From contig CACJEN010000001.1 in assembly GCA_902592445.1 (NCBI GenBank), positions 177,086 through 241,085 of the forward strand: 64,000 nucleotides of DNA, written 5' to 3'. Position 1 is the first letter of the stretch; the number at the start of each line of letters is the position of its first letter. The position numbers and the translations under genes are program-made. Below, one piece after another: positions 53,291 through 61,799 of this stretch. The notes under the pieces were generated by a model that saw only the letters and a list, made by a program, of their open reading frames with translations, was not told the origin of the DNA and ran no database searches. Source of the stretch: an uncultured Pelagibacteraceae bacterium. GTDB taxonomy: Bacteria; Pseudomonadota; Alphaproteobacteria; Pelagibacterales; Pelagibacteraceae.

Positions 53291-54208
53291 TTAAAAATTT
53301 TTTCTTAAATCCATTCCGTCATAGAGACCTGCAACTTCATCTCCATAACCATTAAAAATCACTGTTTTAATTCTTGGTGAGTATATATTCTCACCAATTA
53401 CTCTTTCAGTCGCTTGAGACCATCTTGGGTGTGATACATTAGGATTAACATTTGAATAAAAACCATATTCTTTTGGCGAAGCATTCATCCAAGATGAGAT
53501 AGGCATTTTTTCAACAAATTTTATATTAACAATTGCCTTGGCGCTTTTAAATCCATATTTCCATGGCACAATCAATCTTAAAGGTGCACCGTTTTGATTT
53601 GGTAGTTCTTTTCCATAAAGACCAGTAACCATTATTGTTAATGGATGCATCGCTTCATCGATTCTCAAACCTTCTTTATATGGCCAGTTCAATACTGGAA
53701 ATCTTTGTCCTTTCATTTGATCTGGATCATATACAGATGTAAATTTTACAAATTTAGCCTTAGATGTTGGCTTAACTTTATTTAATAGTTTATTGAGCGG
53801 AAAACCTAACCATGGTACTACCATCGACCAACCTTCAACACATCTAAATCTGTATATTCTTTCTTCACTTGGGATCATGTTTTTAATTTCCTCAACTGAC
53901 AAAGTAATTTCATTTTCAACTTCGCCATCAATTTTAATATCCCATGGCTTTGTTATAAAATCTTTAGAGTTTTTATGTGGATCAGACTTACTTGTCCCGA
54001 ATTCGTAATAGTTGTTGTAAGTAGTTGCAAATTTATAAGGAGTTATTTTTCGCTCAGTTTCAGGGGTATAAGATAAAGCAGATGTAATAATATTTTGAGA
54101 GGCGAAAGCAGTTCCAGTTATGATACCCATTTCTTTAAGAAATTGACGTCTATTTATATAAAAATTTTCAGGAGTAATTTCTGAGGATTTAAATTTATTC
54201 AATTTCAT
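53291..54208 (-). CDS. msrP: MsrP, periplasmic molybdopterin methionine sulfoxide reductase
   Basis: 305 residues. Twin-arginine signal NRRQFLKEMG (Arg20-Arg21) sends the folded molybdoenzyme to the periplasm. The Mo-binding Cys is Cys123 in YRFRCVEGWSMVVPWLGFPL; IVPWKYGFKSAKAIV is also typical of the sulfite-oxidase-fold YedY/MsrP family. Reduces methionine sulfoxides in periplasmic proteins with electrons from MsrQ. Overlaps moaE by 4 bp, tying it to its cofactor genes. It needs plain Mo-MPT, unlike formate dehydrogenase, which needs bis-MGD. Confidence 0.95.
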   Translation of the reverse strand: MKLNKFKSSEITPENFYINRRQFLKEMGIITGTAFASQNIITSALSYTPETERKITPYKFATTYNNYYEFGTSKSDPHKNSKDFITKPWDIKIDGEVENEITLSVEEIKNMIPSEERIYRFRCVEGWSMVVPWLGFPLNKLLNKVKPTSKAKFVKFTSVYDPDQMKGQRFPVLNWPYKEGLRIDEAMHPLTIMVTGLYGKELPNQNGAPLRLIVPWKYGFKSAKAIVNIKFVEKMPISSWMNASPKEYGFYSNVNPNVSHPRWSQATERVIGENIYSPRIKTVIFNGYGDEVAGLYDGMDLRKNF

Positions 54209-54648
54209 GTTGTTAATGAAATACCTTTAAGCCATTTACTATCTTCATTTTCATAATGTTCCTTTTTCCATATAGGTGATCTTTTCTTTATTTCTTCTAT
54301 AATAAATCTTGATAGTCGATATGCCTCATCTCTATGCTTACAAGCTACACCTATAAGTATACTTTTTTCAGAAAGTTTTAGGTGACCCTTTACATGTTCA
54401 ATAAAAACAGCTTTATTTTTAATTCCCAGTTTTTGCTCTGTCTCATTATAAATTTCCTCAAAACTTTTAAGTACCATTGAATCTTTTGCGTCGTATGTAA
54501 TTCCATTAACCTTTTTATTTTCATTATCATCCCTAACAACTCCAACAAAATAAATTACTGCACCAAATTTTTCTGATTTTAAAAAATGTTCAGCTCTAGA
54601 AATTTCAATTTTTTCAATTGAGGAGTCTATAATTTTTGCATGGAGCAT
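54205..54648 (-). CDS. moaE: Molybdopterin synthase large subunit MoaE
   Basis: 147 residues. Family landmarks: GAVIYFVGVVRDDNENKKV, YDAKDSMVLKSFEEIY, HVKGHLKLSEKSILIGVACKHRDEAYRLS and KKRSPIWKKEHYEN. Transfers sulfur to precursor Z with MoaD. One-base overlap with moaD upstream (TAATG). Confidence 0.96.
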   Translation of the reverse strand: MLHAKIIDSSIEKIEISRAEHFLKSEKFGAVIYFVGVVRDDNENKKVNGITYDAKDSMVLKSFEEIYNETEQKLGIKNKAVFIEHVKGHLKLSEKSILIGVACKHRDEAYRLSRFIIEEIKKRSPIWKKEHYENEDSKWLKGISLTT

Positions 54649-54917
54649 TAACCACCTCCAATTGGTGGAATAATTCCAATTATTTGATTTTTATTCAAAA
54701 TTTGGTTTTCCTTTATTAATTGATCTTTATCTGAGCAAAATGCCGAACTTTTTATAATCTCTTTATAATTTAAATTTCCATTAAATTTATTATCAACATG
54801 CTCATAAAGTTTTTTTTTAATGTCAATTATTTTACAAGATTTTGAAAAATTAAATTCTAAGTACTTTGTTTTGCTGAATTCTCTTGCAGCCCCAAACAAC
54901 TCAACAGATATTTTCAT
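54648..54917 (-). CDS. moaD: Molybdopterin synthase sulfur carrier MoaD
   Basis: 89-residue ubiquitin-fold protein ending in Gly-Gly (IPPIGGG), which becomes the thiocarboxylate sulfur donor. Start MKISVELFGAAREFSK is the MoaD pattern. A slightly longer loop (KSCKIIDIKKKLYEH) is present but no domain is missing. One-base overlaps on both sides. Confidence 0.94.
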   Translation of the reverse strand: MKISVELFGAAREFSKTKYLEFNFSKSCKIIDIKKKLYEHVDNKFNGNLNYKEIIKSSAFCSDKDQLIKENQILNKNQIIGIIPPIGGG

Positions 54918-55465
54918 TAATTAAATATTTCTTTTAAAAAATCTGGCAACCCATCTGGATTTTTCCATAATCCTTTTTTGCCACCTTCTTTAATTAATAA
55001 TTTTATGTCAGAAATTTTTAAATGTGGATTTACTATTTTGCTTAAATCATAAATGGTTATTAAAGCGCTATTTACTCCCATTATTGCTTCCATCTCAACT
55101 CCGGTTTTAGAAAATGTTGAGACAACACAAAAAACGTCAAGTGAAAAAGTTTCATCATCCAATATAATTTTTGTCGAAATATGATCAATTGAAAGAGGGT
55201 GGCATAATGGAATAATTTCACTTGTTTTCTTTACACCCAAAATAGCTGATACTTCTGCTAAAGAAATAGGATCCCCTTTAGGCATTTGATTTGATTTAAT
55301 TAATGAAAAAACTTCTTCACCTACAAAAATTTTTCCTGTCGCGAGCGCTCTTCTGAAGGTTTCTTTTTTTGAGGATACATCAACCATTTTATACGAATTT
55401 TTTTGAAACAATTCCTCAGCCCAATCTTTTAAATCATTTTTTTTAATTATTTTTAAATTTTTCAT
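54917..55465 (-). CDS. moaC: Cyclic pyranopterin monophosphate synthase MoaC
   Basis: 182 residues. Motifs: MVDVSSKKETFRRA, PKGDPISLAEVSAILGVKKTSEIIPLCHPL, GVEMEAIMGVNSALITIYDL and KGG-like EGGKKGLW. Completes cyclic pyranopterin monophosphate after MoaA. The N terminus is about 25 residues longer than E. coli MoaC; an internal Met27 (MVDVSS) is an alternative start, but the 1-bp coupling to moaA supports the longer form. Confidence 0.95.
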   Translation of the reverse strand: MKNLKIIKKNDLKDWAEELFQKNSYKMVDVSSKKETFRRALATGKIFVGEEVFSLIKSNQMPKGDPISLAEVSAILGVKKTSEIIPLCHPLSIDHISTKIILDDETFSLDVFCVVSTFSKTGVEMEAIMGVNSALITIYDLSKIVNPHLKISDIKLLIKEGGKKGLWKNPDGLPDFLKEIFN

Positions 55466-56457
55466 TATCCGCCAGTTACTGATAGGTTATTAGTTAAACC
55501 AGTTTCACCAAGTTCTAAGTAATGAGATTCTTTTTTAAAATTTAATTGTTTCAAAATTAAATCCTTTAACTCTTCAGTTTGGTCATCTCTTTGAATTAAG
55601 TGTCTTATATTTATTCCAGTATTTCCGAACAAACACAATCTTAAGTCTCCTCTAGATGTAATTCTTAATCTATTGCAGGATTTGCAAAAATCTTTTGAAT
55701 AAGGAGCAATAACTCCAAATTTCCCTTTAAATTCTGGATTTATATAATTTTTAGACGGACCAGCATCTTTACCTAGAGTTTGTATTATCCAATTATTCTT
55801 AATTAAAAAGTCAGTGAATACTTTTGAGGATATATGATATTTTTTAAAATAATCCAAATTATCTCCTGTTTGCATCAATTCGATATATCTAAAATCCACT
55901 TGGTTTGATTTTATGTAATTAGACCAACTGTCAAAATCCTTATCACTACTGTTTATGCCTTTTAAAAGAACAGCGTTAATTTTAATATTTTTAAAATTAA
56001 GTTTTTGTAGTTTTTCAATACCGTCTAAAATTTCATTAAGTCGATCATGACCTGTGATTTTATGAAACTTGTTTTTATCTAAGCTATCAATACTTATATT
56101 AATTCCATCTAAACCACTTTCTACAAGCTGTTCTGCAAATTTATCAAGTTTATATCCATTAGTAGTGATTACAGTTTTATTTATTCCTGAACTTTTTTTT
56201 ATTACTTTTACAATATCATAAAAATCTTTTCTAATTGTAGGTTCTCCTCCAGTTAATCTAATCTTACTTACTCCTAATTCAGATAAACCTTTAGCCAATC
56301 TTTTAATTTCTTCTAAACTTAAAAAAGTTCTATTGTCACTTTTGTCAATTTTGAAGCCATTAGGTAAACAATAGCCACATTTAAAATTACATACATCTGT
56401 TATGGATAATCTTATGTAGGGAAATTTTCTGCCAAATTTGTCTTTTAATAATTCCAT
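55465..56457 (-). CDS. moaA: GTP 3',8-cyclase MoaA
   Basis: Radical SAM enzyme, 330 residues. N-terminal cluster CNFKCGYCLP, GGEPTIR, and the C-terminal second 4Fe-4S site with cysteines in YSKDFCKSCNRLRITSRG and RLCLFGNTG; the protein ends in Gly-Gly (LSVTGG) as MoaA needs. Converts GTP to 3',8-cyclo-GTP. First gene of moaACDE-msrPQ-DUF1244, in which neighbouring genes overlap by 1-4 bp. Confidence 0.97.
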   Translation of the reverse strand: MELLKDKFGRKFPYIRLSITDVCNFKCGYCLPNGFKIDKSDNRTFLSLEEIKRLAKGLSELGVSKIRLTGGEPTIRKDFYDIVKVIKKSSGINKTVITTNGYKLDKFAEQLVESGLDGINISIDSLDKNKFHKITGHDRLNEILDGIEKLQKLNFKNIKINAVLLKGINSSDKDFDSWSNYIKSNQVDFRYIELMQTGDNLDYFKKYHISSKVFTDFLIKNNWIIQTLGKDAGPSKNYINPEFKGKFGVIAPYSKDFCKSCNRLRITSRGDLRLCLFGNTGINIRHLIQRDDQTEELKDLILKQLNFKKESHYLELGETGLTNNLSVTGG

Positions 56458-56504
56458 ATTTAGATAATCATAGTTTTGTAAATAAATTCAATAAGTCTTT
56501 TTAC

Positions 56505-56520
56505 AATTCAAAGTTGAATT
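56505..56520. repeat. Inverted repeat in moaA/aldB divergent region
   Basis: AATTCAAAGTTGAATT, two 7-bp arms around AG, in the 231-bp region between the divergent moaA and aldehyde dehydrogenase starts. It could be a repressor site for either side. No other feature could be supported in that region, which is otherwise AT-rich. Confidence 0.45.
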
Positions 56521-56676
56521 CAAAATAACACATTTACAAGATCTAATTAACAGTCTTAAATTAATTTATTATAAATTTGGATTTAAAAATTATTCAGTCT
56601 TCAATCTCTTTTAAATTCAAAAACGACTGAAATAAACAAGTTAATTTCGAATTTATATACTTATTGTACTTAACTT

Positions 56677-56683
56677 AAGGAGG
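56677..56683 (+). promoter_or_regulatory. Consensus ribosome binding site of aldehyde dehydrogenase gene
   Basis: AAGGAGG, five bases before the ATG at 56689. A full anti-SD match is rare in this window and suggests strong translation. Confidence 0.75.
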
Positions 56684-56688
56684 AAAAA

Positions 56689-58233
56689 ATGAGTGCAGAA
56701 GCATTGAAAGTGTCATCAGTACTAGATACTTCTCATTTAAAGGTAAAATTTCCATTTAAAGCTAAATATGGAAACTATATAAACGGAAAGTTTGTAGAAC
56801 CTAAATCAGGCAAATATTTTGATAATGTTAGTCCGATATCAAATGAGAAAATCTGTTCTGTTGCAAGATCAAACGAACAAGACGTAGAGGCAGCATTAGA
56901 TGCTGCTCACGCAGCTTTCACCGAATGGGGAAAGACAGACATCACAACAAGATCAAATATTTTATATAAGATTGCTGATGTTTTAGAAAAAAACCTAAAC
57001 TTACTAGCTGTAGCTGAATGTTTAGACAATGGAAAACCTATCAGAGAATGTATGGCAGCAGATTTGCCTTTAGTGATAGATCACTGGAGATATTTTGCTG
57101 GTGTAATTAGAGCAGAGGAAGGATCCATTGCTGAGATTGCGAACAATCAATACTCATATAACTTTCATGAGCCATTAGGTGTTGTTGGTCAGATAGTTCC
57201 ATGGAATTTTCCATTATTAATGGCGACATGGAAATTGGCTCCAGCACTTGCAGCAGGAAACTGTTCAGTTTTAAAACCAGCTGAGCAAACTCCAGCTTCA
57301 ATTATGGTAATGATGGAACTTATTGGAGATCTATTACCTCCAGGAGTTGTAAATATTGTGAGTGGTTTCGGTTTAGAAGCAGGTAAACCTTTAGCATCAT
57401 CAAAAAGAGTTGCTAAAGTTGCATTCACTGGTGAAACAACAACTGGAAGATTGATTATGCAGTATGCAGCACAAAACATTATTCCAATCACACTAGAATT
57501 AGGTGGAAAATCTCCTAATATTTTCTTTGAAGATGTCATGGAAAAAGATGACGACTTCTTCGATAAGTGTATAGAAGGTTTTGTGATGTTCAATCTAAAC
57601 CAGGGTGAAGTATGTACTTGTCCAAGTAGAGCTTTAATTCAAGAATCTATCTATGATAAATTCATGGAGAGAGCGATTGCAAGAACAAAAGCAGTTGTAC
57701 AAGACAATCCTTTAAAAATGGAAACCATGATTGGAGCTCAAGCATCAGTAGAGCAAATGGAAAAGATAAAATCTTATCTAGAGCTTGGTAAAAAAGAAGG
57801 TGCTAAAGTTCTTACAGGTGGTGACGTAGCTAAACTAAATAGTGGTTTGGAAAAAGGAAACTATATTCAACCAACTGTTTTTGAAGCTAAAAATGATATG
57901 AGAATTTCTCAAGAAGAAATTTTCGGACCTGTAGTATCTGTAATTAAATTTAAAGATGAAGCAGAAGCATTAAAAATTGCTAATGATACTCTTTATGGTT
58001 TAGGCGCAGCTGTATGGACTAGAAATGGTAATATCGCTCACAGAATGGGTAGAGCAATACAAGCAGGAATAGTATGGACTAATTGTTATCATGCTTATCC
58101 AGCTCACTCTCCATTTGGTGGATATAAACAATCAGGAGTTGGAAGAGAAACTCATAAAATGATGCTTAATCATTATAGACAGAATAAGAATCTTCACGTT
58201 TCTTATGCTGAGAAAAAATTAGGCTTCTTTTAA
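56689..58233 (+). CDS. aldB: AldB-type aldehyde dehydrogenase (NAD(P)+)
   Basis: 514 residues. From [15 protein letters not shown] through [41 protein letters not shown], catalytic Cys in [17 protein letters not shown] and [24 protein letters not shown], it resembles E. coli AldB and ExaC, which oxidise acetaldehyde and related aldehydes. Catalytic Glu lies in LELGGKS. Followed by a DUF779 gene, a common pairing for this group. Substrate at aldehyde level inferred; gene symbol by resemblance. Confidence 0.92.
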   Translation: MSAEALKVSSVLDTSHLKVKFPFKAKYGNYINGKFVEPKSGKYFDNVSPISNEKICSVARSNEQDVEAALDAAHAAFTEWGKTDITTRSNILYKIADVLEKNLNLLAVAECLDNGKPIRECMAADLPLVIDHWRYFAGVIRAEEGSIAEIANNQYSYNFHEPLGVVGQIVPWNFPLLMATWKLAPALAAGNCSVLKPAEQTPASIMVMMELIGDLLPPGVVNIVSGFGLEAGKPLASSKRVAKVAFTGETTTGRLIMQYAAQNIIPITLELGGKSPNIFFEDVMEKDDDFFDKCIEGFVMFNLNQGEVCTCPSRALIQESIYDKFMERAIARTKAVVQDNPLKMETMIGAQASVEQMEKIKSYLELGKKEGAKVLTGGDVAKLNSGLEKGNYIQPTVFEAKNDMRISQEEIFGPVVSVIKFKDEAEALKIANDTLYGLGAAVWTRNGNIAHRMGRAIQAGIVWTNCYHAYPAHSPFGGYKQSGVGRETHKMMLNHYRQNKNLHVSYAEKKLGFF

Positions 58234-58248
58234 TCAATAATATATACT

Positions 58249-58273
58249 GGCCCATGATTCTAAATCATGGGCC
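58249..58273 (+). terminator. Strong hairpin between aldB and DUF779
   Basis: A perfect 11-bp inverted repeat (58249-58259 with 58263-58273) around CTA, with six G-C pairs in each arm's half (GGCCC/GGGCC). It lies between the aldB stop (58233) and the chosen DUF779 start (58285). Only GTACTTT follows, so it is a poor terminator by T-run; it may be an attenuator or an mRNA 3'-end stabiliser that reduces downstream expression. Confidence 0.7.
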
Positions 58274-58284
58274 GTACTTTAAAA

Positions 58285-58635
58285 ATGAAAGTATCTGCAA
58301 CAAATTCAGCGTTAAACTTATTATCTGAACTCCAGGAAAAATATGGGGAAAATTTAATGTTTCATCAATCAGGTGGATGTTGCGATGGTAGTGCACCTAT
58401 GTGTTTTCAAGAGGGTGAATTTCCTCTAGGTGATAATGATATTAAACTAGGTGAAATCGGAGGAGTGCCGTTTTATATGAATGGTGACCAGTATGAAAAA
58501 TGGAAACATACTGATCTAACAATTGATGCTGTTAAAGGAATAGGTGGAATGTTCTCATTAGATAATGGAACAGGTCGCAGATTCCTGACTAAATCAGAAA
58601 TCTGCCTAGTCGTAGATAACGACGAAAAAAAATAA
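58285..58635 (+). CDS. DUF779 family protein
   Basis: 116 residues from the ATG at 58285. An in-frame ATG at 58267 lies inside the hairpin stem, so I prefer 58285, where MKVSATNSALNLLSEL matches the family start. Conserved MFHQSGGCCDGSAPMCFQEGEF with an adjacent Cys pair. DUF779 accompanies AldB-type aldehyde dehydrogenases across bacteria; biochemical role unknown to me. Ends four bases from the convergent GYD gene. Confidence 0.88.
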   Translation: MKVSATNSALNLLSELQEKYGENLMFHQSGGCCDGSAPMCFQEGEFPLGDNDIKLGEIGGVPFYMNGDQYEKWKHTDLTIDAVKGIGGMFSLDNGTGRRFLTKSEICLVVDNDEKK

Positions 58636-58639
58636 TTAC

Positions 58640-58957
58640 CTATTGTCCTGGAGGTTTATAACCTATCTGACTTGCTTTAGTTGTAGCTTTAGTAAAGTCT
58701 ATTGCCTCCAACATTGTCATATTCTTAACAGCACCAGATGCTTCAACAACTAATTTAATTGCAGCAAAATTTTCAAACGCTCCAATATCAGTCACAACAA
58801 TAAAATCATATGAACCTCTAACGATGTCCATACTATGAATTGTTCCACCAACTGCTTTTGTTAATTGTTCTACCACTGCTTTTCTATCACTTGTAGGATC
58901 CTTCATGAAACCTTGAAAAGCTTTTTCTGTGTAGTTACCCATTATATATGCTTTCAT
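58640..58957 (-). CDS. GYD-domain protein
   Basis: 105 residues, a small alpha/beta (dimeric ferredoxin-like) protein. The GYD-family core is visible as RGSYDFIVVTDIGAFENFAAIKL. The family is often found near redox or formate genes; function unknown. It follows fdhA on the same strand after a 67-bp gap with an AGGAGTT ribosome binding site, so it may be the last gene of the fdh operon or have its own promoter. Confidence 0.78.
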   Translation of the reverse strand: MKAYIMGNYTEKAFQGFMKDPTSDRKAVVEQLTKAVGGTIHSMDIVRGSYDFIVVTDIGAFENFAAIKLVVEASGAVKNMTMLEAIDFTKATTKASQIGYKPPGQ

Positions 58958-59024
58958 TATAACTCCTTTTTTTTAAAATATTTTAACCTAAAAAATAAAA
59001 TTTTAAAAATTTTTGGAGAATTTT

Positions 59025-61799
59025 TTAATTTCTTACAATTTCAGCTTGTTTTTCGGATGGAGAAATTTCTGTTTTAAATTTATTTGATATTTTTTGAACT
59101 TGAACTGCAGAAACTTTATATTCTGCGCATTTTGTCTCTTCATCTTTACCATCACCTGTAACCATGTTGACCATGTGTTCTGGAAAATGGAAAGTTGTGA
59201 AAACAATTCCCTCTTTTACTTTATCTGTTACCTCAACTTTTAATGAAACCTCACCTCTGCCTGAGTAAAGTCTTGCTATATCGCCGTTACTTAATTCTCT
59301 TTCTTTAGCATCTATAGGGTTTACTAATAATATATCTTCATCCACAATATTTAAATTTTTAGTTCTTCTTGTCATAGTTGCTGCATTGTAATGCTGTAAA
59401 ACTCTACTAGTGGTAAGAATAAGTGGATACTCTTTAATATTATTTTTGATTTCTGTAGATTCTTTCCAATCAAAAGACTTTAATCTTCCTTTTCCAAGTT
59501 TAAACTCTTTTTCATGTAAAATTTTTGTATCTGTTCCGTCTTCTTTTACAGGCCATTGTAATCCAAGTTTACCTAGTCTCTCTCTAGTAATCCCCTTAAA
59601 GAACGGAACAACATCTGCAACCTCTGCTAATACTTGATCAGCATCATAAGTTGGCTGATCATATCCAAGCTTTTGCATCATCTCAGTAACAATGACACCA
59701 TCTGGTTTTGTGCCTGGTAAAGGTTCAGCGGCTTTATTAACTCTTTGAACTCTTCTTTCTGTGTTTGTAAAAGTACCGTCTTTTTCTAAAAATGTTGTTC
59801 CTGGCAAAACGACATCTGCTAATTTTGCTGTTTCACTCATAAATATCTCTTGAACAACTAATAAATCTAAAGATTCCATTGCTTTAATAACATGCGCACT
59901 GTTTGGATCAGTCTGAACAATATCTTCTCCAATAATCCATAATCCTTTAACTTCCTTATTTATTGCTGCATCAAATATTTCTGGGATTTTCAATCCAGCT
60001 TTTGTTGGGTGGACTGCACCATATTTTTCAGTGTAAAAATCTTGAATTTTTTTATCAGCTACTGGGAAATAACCAGCACCTTGGTGAGGTTGGCACCCCA
60101 TATCTGCAGCCCCTTGAACATTGTTCTGACCTCTTAAAGGATTAACCCCAACACCTCTTCTTCCTATGTTGCCAGTAATCATTGCAAGGTCTGCAATCAA
60201 CATCACAGTTTTAGAACCTTGTTCGTGCTCAGTAACTCCTAAACCGTGAAACTCCATAGAATTTTTTGCTGTTGCATATGCAATGGCTGCTTCTTTAACT
60301 AATTGTTTATCAACACCAGCAACATTTGCTAGATGATCAATATCTAAACCATTAATGTGATTTAAAAATTCATCAAACCCTTCAGTTCTGTTTTCAACAA
60401 AATCTTTATTTAATAAGTTTCCTTTAACAATGTAGTAAAGCATCATGTTTAGTACAGCAACGTTTGTTCCAGGTCTTAATCTAATATGATAGTCAGCAAG
60501 TTTAGCAATATCAGTAGTAATTGGATCAAGCACAATTAATTTTTTACCTTTCATAACCTGTTGTTTAATTTTTGCACCAGTTACAGGATGAGCATTTGTT
60601 GGATTTGCTCCAATGACTAAAAATAAATCAGCATGATAAATATCCTCTGTGGAGTTAGTTGCTGCTCCTGTTCCAAAAGTTTGTTGCATTCCCCATGCAG
60701 TAGGTGAATGACAAATTCTTGCACAGCAATCTATATTATTTGTTCCAATTGCTGCTCTTATCATTTTTTGAAACACATAATTTTCCTCATTAGTGCATCT
60801 AGCTGAAGAAATACCAGCAATAGCATCTGGGCCACTCTCATTTTTAATCTTTTCTAATTTTTGCTTTATATATTCGTAAGCATCATCCCAAGAAACTTCT
60901 TCAAATTTTCCATTTCTCTTAATCAAAGGACTTCTCAGTCTGTCTGGATGATCATAAAAACCAAATGCATATCTTCCTTTGATACATGTATGACCTGCGT
61001 TTACTTCAGTTTCTTTTGGAGTATCTATTGCAACAACTTTTCCATCTTTTACAGAGGTCTCTAAATTACAACCAACACCGCAGTATGAACATGTAGTTCT
61101 AACTTTTTTGTCTACTTTTACTGATTTAGATTGAAATACATCTGAAATAGCATCTGTTGGACACGTATGAGCACAAGCACCACAAGATACACATGATGAG
61201 TCTCCAAAGAGCATATCATTATCAGTAGTAATTCTAGATTCAAATCCTCTTCCACTCATTGTCAAAACAAATGAACCTTGAATTTCATCACATGCTCTTA
61301 CACATCTTCCACAATTTATACAGTTGTCCAAATTCATTCTCATGTAAGAGTGAGAAGTATCTTTGGGAGTTCCTTTATGTTGTTTAGGGTTATTATATCT
61401 ATGGTCGCTTATTCCTAAGTCATTTGCTACAGTTTGAAGTTCACAATTTTTATCTACTTCACAAGTATCACAATTCATCGGATGGTCTGTTAAAACTAAC
61501 TCAACAATATTTTTTCTTAAATTTTGCAATCCATCATTACTTGTAAATATGTGTTGGTTTTCTCCAACAGGTGTATGACATGATGCAACTACTTTAGTTG
61601 GACCGTCTTTTTCTAGAGCAACTTCAACAGAGCAAACTCTGCAAGCACCATAAGGTGCAAGGTTAGGGTCGTCGCATAGTGTTGGTACCTTCTTTTCTCC
61701 CAAGTAACTTTTTACAAATTTTAAAATGGATGTATGATTTGGCCCTATTTCATAGGGTTTTCCATCTATATAGGCAACTTTTCTTTTTTCCGCACTCAT
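59025..61799 (-). CDS. fdhA: Formate dehydrogenase alpha subunit, Cys form, NAD-linked type
   Basis: 924 residues. N-terminal 2Fe-2S domain (Cys42, 53, 56, 74), His-Cys 4Fe-4S domain (His106, Cys110, 113, 119), a 2x[4Fe-4S] ferredoxin domain (Cys160-170, 203-213), then the molybdopterin domain with a [4Fe-4S] site (Cys237, 240, 244, 272) and catalytic Cys363 in CARICHSPTAWG in place of selenocysteine. Architecture matches cytosolic NAD-dependent FdsA/Fdh1A. Oxidises formate to CO2 and passes electrons to FdhB. TAATG overlap with fdhB. No SECIS and no UGA are involved. Confidence 0.96.
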   Translation of the reverse strand: MSAEKRKVAYIDGKPYEIGPNHTSILKFVKSYLGEKKVPTLCDDPNLAPYGACRVCSVEVALEKDGPTKVVASCHTPVGENQHIFTSNDGLQNLRKNIVELVLTDHPMNCDTCEVDKNCELQTVANDLGISDHRYNNPKQHKGTPKDTSHSYMRMNLDNCINCGRCVRACDEIQGSFVLTMSGRGFESRITTDNDMLFGDSSCVSCGACAHTCPTDAISDVFQSKSVKVDKKVRTTCSYCGVGCNLETSVKDGKVVAIDTPKETEVNAGHTCIKGRYAFGFYDHPDRLRSPLIKRNGKFEEVSWDDAYEYIKQKLEKIKNESGPDAIAGISSARCTNEENYVFQKMIRAAIGTNNIDCCARICHSPTAWGMQQTFGTGAATNSTEDIYHADLFLVIGANPTNAHPVTGAKIKQQVMKGKKLIVLDPITTDIAKLADYHIRLRPGTNVAVLNMMLYYIVKGNLLNKDFVENRTEGFDEFLNHINGLDIDHLANVAGVDKQLVKEAAIAYATAKNSMEFHGLGVTEHEQGSKTVMLIADLAMITGNIGRRGVGVNPLRGQNNVQGAADMGCQPHQGAGYFPVADKKIQDFYTEKYGAVHPTKAGLKIPEIFDAAINKEVKGLWIIGEDIVQTDPNSAHVIKAMESLDLLVVQEIFMSETAKLADVVLPGTTFLEKDGTFTNTERRVQRVNKAAEPLPGTKPDGVIVTEMMQKLGYDQPTYDADQVLAEVADVVPFFKGITRERLGKLGLQWPVKEDGTDTKILHEKEFKLGKGRLKSFDWKESTEIKNNIKEYPLILTTSRVLQHYNAATMTRRTKNLNIVDEDILLVNPIDAKERELSNGDIARLYSGRGEVSLKVEVTDKVKEGIVFTTFHFPEHMVNMVTGDGKDEETKCAEYKVSAVQVQKISNKFKTEISPSEKQAEIVRN

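Noticed and set aside
58958..59024. Repeated AAAATTTT tracts between fdhA and the GYD gene
   Set aside because: Homopolymer-rich spacer; no stable stem beyond A-T tracts, apart from the ribosome binding site.
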